Source: CAVTND01 sp963735955
GTDB lineage: Bacteria > Pseudomonadota > Gammaproteobacteria > Burkholderiales > Burkholderiaceae_F
Length of the DNA stretch: 10,494 bases
Assembly (NCBI GenBank): GCA_963735955.1
Contig: CAVTND010000023.1
Span: forward strand, 1 to 10,494
Direction: 5' to 3'
Position numbers and translations under genes: made by a program. This document shows positions 6,140-10,494 of the stretch, piece by piece. The number at the start of each line of letters is the position of its first letter. Position 1 is the stretch's first letter. Below the pieces are notes generated by a model that saw nothing but the letters and a program-made list of their open reading frames with translations, ran no database searches and was not told the DNA's origin.

Positions 6140-8770
6140 GTGCCCGACTCCACTCCGATCGTCACGTTTCTCTTTACCGACATCGAGGGCAGTACCCGCC
6201 TGTGGGAGCAGGAGCCCGAGCGGATGCTGCCAGTGATGGCGCGCCACGATGCCGTCTCGCGCGCCACCGTGGAGCGCCATCGCGGAACCGTCGTGAAGAT
6301 GACCGGCGATGGCGTGCACGCTGCGTTTGCCAACTCGGAAGATGCCCTGCGCGCTGCGCTTGAGATTCAGCAACTGCTGTCGGCGCGGCAGGAAGATGAA
6401 CCCGGACTGCAATTGCGGTGCGGACTTCACTCGGGAGTCGATGCCCAGCGCGACGGCGACTATTACGGGCGTGCAGTCAATCGGGCGGCGCGCATCATGC
6501 AAGCGGCGCATGGCGGCCAGATGCTGCTGTCGCAGGCGGTCGCCGATCAGCTGAACGCACGCCTGCCCGCGGGCGTGGTGCTGCGTGATCTAGGGATCGT
6601 GCGACTGCGCGATCTGGCCAGTCCGGAGCGTCTGTACCAGGTGGAACACCCGCAGCTGCGGGCCGATTTCCCGGCGTTGCGCTCGCTCGAGGGTACGCCG
6701 AACAACCTGACACAGCAGCTCAACTCATTCATCGGCCGTGAGCGCGAACTCACAGAGATCCGGCAGATGCTGGGGACGAGTCGCCTGCTGACCCTGCTCG
6801 GGATGGGGGGCATCGGCAAATCCCGGCTGTCGATGCAGCTCGCTGCCGAAGTGCTGGACGATTTTCCTGACGGCGTGTGGTTCGTGGAACTCGCGGCGCT
6901 GACTGACCCACGGTCGGTGCCGCAGGCGGTGGCCACAGTGCTCGGCGTGAAGGAGGATGCCGGGCACGCGGTCGTCGATGCGCTGATCCGCTATGTCCGC
7001 GATCTGCAGGTGCTGATCATTCTCGACAACTGCGAACAGGTGATCCACGCCTGTGCGGACCTGGCGAAGCGACTGCTGCAAGCGAGTCCGCGCCTGAAGA
7101 TCCTGGCATCAAGCCGTGACTACCTTCAAGTGGCCGGCGAGACGGTCTATCACGTGCCGACGCTGTCGGTGCCCGACCCGAACAAAGCGATCGAGCTCGG
7201 GTCACTGCAGCAGCACGAAGCGGTGCGCCTCTTCATCGATCGTGCCGCCGCTTCGCGGCGCGGTTTCGGCCTGGCCGAACAGAATGCGGCCGCCATTGTG
7301 CAGATCTGTCATCGGCTGGACGGCATTCCGCTGGCGATCGAGTTGGCCGCAGCGCGCGTGCGCGCTCTTTCGGTCGAAACGATTGCGGCCCGCCTGAATG
7401 ACCGCTTCCGCCTGCTTGTGACCGGCGATCAGACGGTACTGCCGCGTCAGCGCACTCTGCGCGCGCTGATCGACTGGAGCTACGACCTGCTGACCGACGC
7501 CGAGCGAACGCTGTTTCAGCGCCTGTCGGTGTTCGCGGGCGGTTGGACGCTCGAAGCGGCCGAGTCCGTTGGCGCCGGGGGCGCGTTGCGCCATGACGAG
7601 GTGCTGGATCTGTTGACGCACCTGGTGGAGAAGTCACTGGTCGTCATGGAAATCGGCGGTGAACGCTATCGGATGCTCGATACGGTGCGGCACTATGCGC
7701 AGGAAAAAATGAGCGATGGTGGCGACGACGCCCCCGTCCGCATCCGGCATCTCGATTTCTACCTTGCCCTGGCGGAGAAAGCACGACCCGAGCTGGCCGG
7801 TCACTCGCAAGGAAGCTGGCTCGCCCGACTTGATCTCGAAAGTGAAAACCTGCTTGCAGCGCACGCGTGGGGAGAACACGCAAGCGATGGCGCTGCACGC
7901 GGCTTGCGTTTGATTGAGGCTTTGCGGCCGTACTGGATCAACCGCGGCCTGCTCACGCTTGGACATCGACTGACGGTGGAATTGCTGGCCCGCCCCTCGC
8001 TGCAAGCGAGAAATTCAGCGCGGTGTCGTGCACTCTTCAGTGCAGGACAGATCAGTTCGTTCATGGGGCGCTACCGCGAGGCGCAGGAGTACCTGGCAGA
8101 GAGTCTGGCGATCGCACGGGAAATCGGCGATGCCAAGTGGATCGCGGGAGTGCTTCAGCCACTCGGAATGGCTAACCTGGGCAAGGGTGACACCGCCGCG
8201 GCGCGGGAGAATTTCGAGGAAGCCCTTGCCTTGGCGCAAGTGCTGGGAAACAAGCGCGAGCTGGCCGCCGCGAGCAATGCGCTGGCACAGGTGCACCGCA
8301 TGGAAGGGCGGTTCGATGCGGCGCAGCCCCTTTACGAGAATGTCGTCGCACTGGCTCGCGAACTGGGCGATCAGGAGAGCATCGCGATCGGACTTCTGAA
8401 TCTAGCCATGGTGTCGGTCGGTCGTGGGACAAGCGATCGAGCGCATGCGATGCTGATCGAAGTGATTGCCATTGCCGGAAGAATCGGGTCCCGGCCGGTC
8501 GCACAGAGCGCGTTGGAAGTGTGTTCCGGTCTCGCCGCGGCTTGCAGGGACTGGACGCTTGCCGCTCGCTTATTCGGAGCGGCCGAGGCGCAGACCGCTC
8601 AGACCGGATTGCAACGCGATGCCGCCGACGAGGCCTTTCTTGCGCCCCTGGTTGCCCAGGCGAGGCAAGCCCTGGGCGCCGAAGGATTTGCGATCGTTGA
8701 AGCCCAGGGCCGTGCGCTGCGATCAGACGATGCCCTGGCCCAGGCGCTTATCTGGTTGAAATGCACCTGA
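6140..8770 (+). CDS. Class III adenylate cyclase - STAND (NB-ARC) ATPase - TPR signalling protein
   Basis: This 876-residue multidomain protein begins at GTG 6140. A stop 13 bases upstream (6125-6127) rules out a longer form, although no strong Shine-Dalgarno is seen. Residues about 6-170 form a class III nucleotide cyclase domain. Metal-binding Asp14 (FTDIEGST) and Asp57 (GDG), adenine-selecting Lys53 and Asp107, and catalytic Asn114 and Arg118 (VNRAARI) are all present, so it should make cAMP. An NB-ARC-type ATPase follows: Walker A GMGGIGKS (221-228), Walker B LIILDN with Asp296, ILASSR, a GIPLA-type motif near 393 and a winged-helix segment from about 434. TPR-like helical repeats fill about 620-790. 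The C-terminal FGAAEA region and tail resemble AfsR/LuxR-like ATPase regulators, but there is no terminal LuxR DNA-binding domain. By family analogy it is a soluble ATP-dependent switch in which ligand sensing by the repeats controls the cyclase; the ligand is unknown. It is divergent from the XRE gene and convergent with the lipoprotein gene. Confidence 0.9.
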   Translation: MPDSTPIVTFLFTDIEGSTRLWEQEPERMLPVMARHDAVSRATVERHRGTVVKMTGDGVHAAFANSEDALRAALEIQQLLSARQEDEPGLQLRCGLHSGVDAQRDGDYYGRAVNRAARIMQAAHGGQMLLSQAVADQLNARLPAGVVLRDLGIVRLRDLASPERLYQVEHPQLRADFPALRSLEGTPNNLTQQLNSFIGRERELTEIRQMLGTSRLLTLLGMGGIGKSRLSMQLAAEVLDDFPDGVWFVELAALTDPRSVPQAVATVLGVKEDAGHAVVDALIRYVRDLQVLIILDNCEQVIHACADLAKRLLQASPRLKILASSRDYLQVAGETVYHVPTLSVPDPNKAIELGSLQQHEAVRLFIDRAAASRRGFGLAEQNAAAIVQICHRLDGIPLAIELAAARVRALSVETIAARLNDRFRLLVTGDQTVLPRQRTLRALIDWSYDLLTDAERTLFQRLSVFAGGWTLEAAESVGAGGALRHDEVLDLLTHLVEKSLVVMEIGGERYRMLDTVRHYAQEKMSDGGDDAPVRIRHLDFYLALAEKARPELAGHSQGSWLARLDLESENLLAAHAWGEHASDGAARGLRLIEALRPYWINRGLLTLGHRLTVELLARPSLQARNSARCRALFSAGQISSFMGRYREAQEYLAESLAIAREIGDAKWIAGVLQPLGMANLGKGDTAAARENFEEALALAQVLGNKRELAAASNALAQVHRMEGRFDAAQPLYENVVALARELGDQESIAIGLLNLAMVSVGRGTSDRAHAMLIEVIAIAGRIGSRPVAQSALEVCSGLAAACRDWTLAARLFGAAEAQTAQTGLQRDAADEAFLAPLVAQARQALGAEGFAIVEAQGRALRSDDALAQALIWLKCT

Positions 8771-8782
8771 CGCAAGACGCGA

Positions 8783-9223
8783 CTACATGTTCACGATGAA
8801 CGGATCCCGTTCCAGTTCTTTCGAGCTATCCATCACTCTGATCGTGTACTTGAGAATTCCGGGCGCCAAGTGTCTGTTCTGGCAGCTGTACTCCATTCGG
8901 TTTTCCGAGCGGCGACAGTTGACGACTTCGCTTTGACCCTTGTCGAGAACGACACTGCCCTCGCGGACTTTCTCGGTCAGGCTTCCTTCAATGACGATGC
9001 CCCGATCCGCGAATCGCAGCTTGGATTCGGCCGGCAACTTCCAGGTGATCAGTAAATCGCGTTGACCGGGATTGAAGACGAGTATCTCGGGAACGACGCT
9101 GATCCGACCATCGACGACGGTGACTCGGGGCTGGCTCGGGTCAGGCAGGTCGACGTACTTGAAGTGAGAGCAGCCTGCGAGTGTCAGCACGCCTAGCGCT
9201 GCGATCAGTTGCGACTTGGTCAT
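8783..9223 (-). CDS. Small lipoprotein, unknown function
   Basis: A longer frame opens at 9271, but the better start is ATG 9223, preceded by GGGGGA at a 7-nt spacing. It gives a 146-residue protein beginning MTKSQLIAALGVLTLAGCSH. The hydrophobic stretch and lipobox Leu15-Ala-Gly-Cys18 mark a type II signal peptide, with lipidation expected on Cys18. The mature part looks beta-rich: a segment around ISVVPEILVFNPG, then LLITWKLP and RFADRGIVIEG, as in small immunoglobulin-like beta-sandwich proteins. Two further Cys residues (in VVNCRR and YSCQN) could form a disulfide in the periplasm. Residue 19 is Ser rather than Asp, so by the usual rule it would be sent to the outer membrane. Its stop is 12 bases from the convergent stop of the cyclase gene, with no terminator hairpin between them. 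No function is recognised. Confidence 0.82.
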   Translation of the reverse strand: MTKSQLIAALGVLTLAGCSHFKYVDLPDPSQPRVTVVDGRISVVPEILVFNPGQRDLLITWKLPAESKLRFADRGIVIEGSLTEKVREGSVVLDKGQSEVVNCRRSENRMEYSCQNRHLAPGILKYTIRVMDSSKELERDPFIVNM

Positions 9224-9583
9224 CTGGCTTCCCCCTGCTTTGAGCCCCGTTGGCGAATAGCTCCGAGCCACGTTTCGGTCCGGATACTACGCGTGGCCCA
9301 TGGATCGCCGCGTAGGCGCTGTGTCCTGGGAGCAAGCGCGGGCCCAGACATGGACTGCGCTGATTCCGTGCATGAGCGGCGTGACGATTGGTAGCTACAC
9401 CGGGGCAGCGGCACCGACTTGGTGTTTTCATTTCGCGGTCACAAGATTGCGATTGCAAACAACCCCTGCAAAGTCTTACCCTCGGCGTCCCGTTCGGCAC
9501 GCTGACGGCGGAGGTCTTGGCAGCACCTCAACCCGAGGCCGGGTCAGCGCAACGAAGGTGAATCACGACTAGGAGGAGATTTC
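9224..9583. other. Divergent intergenic region, 360 bases
   Basis: This lies between the starts of the lipoprotein gene (-) and the hydrolase gene (+), so it must carry promoters for both, but no pair of boxes near consensus was found. A frame from 9300 to 9572 on the plus strand has no ribosome binding site and low-complexity composition, and I do not call it a gene. The AGGAGGAGA at 9571-9579 is the Shine-Dalgarno of the hydrolase. Confidence 0.5.
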
Positions 9584-10494
9584 ATGTTTCGATCGATCGT
9601 CGGCGCCGTTGCGCTGATCACCCTGCCCGGCTTCGCGGCCGCGCAGTCCTGTACCCAGGTGCTTGCCCAGCTGAGTGGATTGCTGGTTGATGCCGTCTGC
9701 TTTGAAAGTCCCGACCTGACGACAACCAATCCTGCGACGACTCCCGCAAACAACTCGATCCCCACCCTGCCGAGTGGAGCATTTACGCCGACGACGGACC
9801 GCGACGTGATCGCCCCGACCGCGGGGAAGCGGCCGCCGATCACCAAGGTCGTTCCCGGGCTGCAGGTCCAGGCGCGGTTCGCGAACGACCCGACCAACCA
9901 GGGACGTTTCCTGCTGCGCTTGCCGAATGACTGGAATGGCAAGCTGGTCGTGGCCGGGGCGTCGGGCACGCGCAGCGAGTTCAATGGCGATTTTGCCTGG
10001 AGCGACTTCGTGCTCCAGAAGGGATACGCGTACGCATCGCAGGACAAGGGAGTGCTGAATCTGCGCATTGCCTCATTGAGTAGCGCCACGCCCCCGAATG
10101 GACTCGCTTGCCGGCTGAAATCCGTTCTCGCCGGTGTGGGTCAACTTCTACGACAACGATGACGGCCAACCTTTCACGCGCTGGCAGGAGTACATCGTCA
10201 GGGCGGCAAAGGTGGCACGCGTCGGGGTGAAGGCGGCCTACGGTCACTGGCCGCGCTACACGTATGCGGTGGGTACCTCGAATGGTGGCTATCGAGTCCG
10301 TCGCGCGGTAGAGACCGCGCCCGACCTGTTCGACGGCGTCGTGGACTGGGAAGGCACCTATGTCGATGAGCGCGATCCGAACCTGCTCAACGACTTGCCG
10401 CCCGCGGTACTGAACTGGCCCGACTACCTGGCATCTGGGTTCTCGGCGACGAGTACGGCTGCCAGGAACATCGTCTCCTCAGGCTATCCGCCCG
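9584..10494 (+). CDS. Secreted alpha/beta hydrolase, tannase/esterase-like, apparent frameshift, 3' end outside window
   Basis: AGGAGG lies 7 nt before ATG 9584. The protein starts MFRSIVGAVALITLPGFAAA and then QS, a Sec signal peptide with likely cleavage after AAA, so it acts in the periplasm or outside the cell. The first frame continues through GRFLLRLPNDWNGKLVVAGA and a GYAYASQDKGVLN stretch to GLACRLK, then loses sense and stops at 10162 (192 residues). From 10119 another frame reads NPFSPVWVNFYDND and stays open to the window end. It includes AVGTSNGGYRVRRAVE, a nucleophile elbow with the presumed catalytic Ser at 10278-10280, and LFDGVVDWEGTY. Removing one A from the AAA at 10118-10120 joins the two parts as CRLNPFSPVW. 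The fold and elbow suggest an ester hydrolase related to tannase/feruloyl esterase-type enzymes, substrate unknown. The acid and His of the triad should lie beyond the window. As read, the protein would lack its active site. Confidence 0.8.

Noticed and set aside
9300..9572. 90-codon plus-strand frame upstream of the hydrolase
   Set aside because: No ribosome binding site, low-complexity composition with no recognisable domain, and it overlaps the probable promoter and Shine-Dalgarno region of the hydrolase.

Overview
This is a GC-rich window from a Gram-negative bacterium, most likely a proteobacterium. The signs are a lipobox lipoprotein, a Sec-type signal peptide, high GC at third codon positions and strong GGAGG ribosome binding sites. 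The gene mix would fit a Xanthomonadales-like gammaproteobacterium or a betaproteobacterium, but nothing here fixes the taxon. No rRNA, tRNA, CRISPR array, transposase or integrase was seen.

Layout. At 1-722 (+) lies the 3' part of a metallo-beta-lactamase-fold hydrolase of the NAPE-PLD/UlaG type. It converges on an OafA-type membrane acyltransferase (744-1882, -) whose last membrane helix is knocked out of frame by an apparent one-base loss in an A-run. Divergent from that, 2114-4375 (+) encodes a 753-residue protein with a helical N-terminal part and two Rossmann-like domains of the nucleoside-deoxyribosyltransferase/TIR-like kind, the first apparently degenerate. Next comes a gene-poor stretch (4376-4821) with two perfect-arm stem-loops and a 26-codon ORF with a strong Shine-Dalgarno sequence.

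The most distinctive part is a compact minus-strand module at 4822-5993. It holds an XRE-type repressor, a 56-residue peptide gene, an intrinsic terminator, and then a gene for a small single-pass membrane protein. The peptide gene has a near-consensus sigma70 promoter (TTGACA, 16 nt, TATCAT). An 18-bp palindrome, GATAAA-N6-TTTATC, sits between and over these elements. A degenerate copy with the same spacing sits at the repressor's own start. The simplest reading is a repressor that controls itself and a peptide gene, with the membrane protein made at a lower level by read-through of the terminator. The function of the peptide is unknown.

Divergent from the repressor is an 876-residue signalling protein (6140-8770, +): a class III adenylate cyclase domain with all canonical catalytic residues, a STAND/NB-ARC ATPase and a TPR-rich C-terminus. 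It converges on a small lipoprotein (8783-9223, -). The window ends in a secreted alpha/beta hydrolase (9584 onward, +), whose frame is broken by an apparent extra A at 10118-10120. Two single-base A-run indels in two unrelated genes point to sequence or assembly error rather than decay of both genes.
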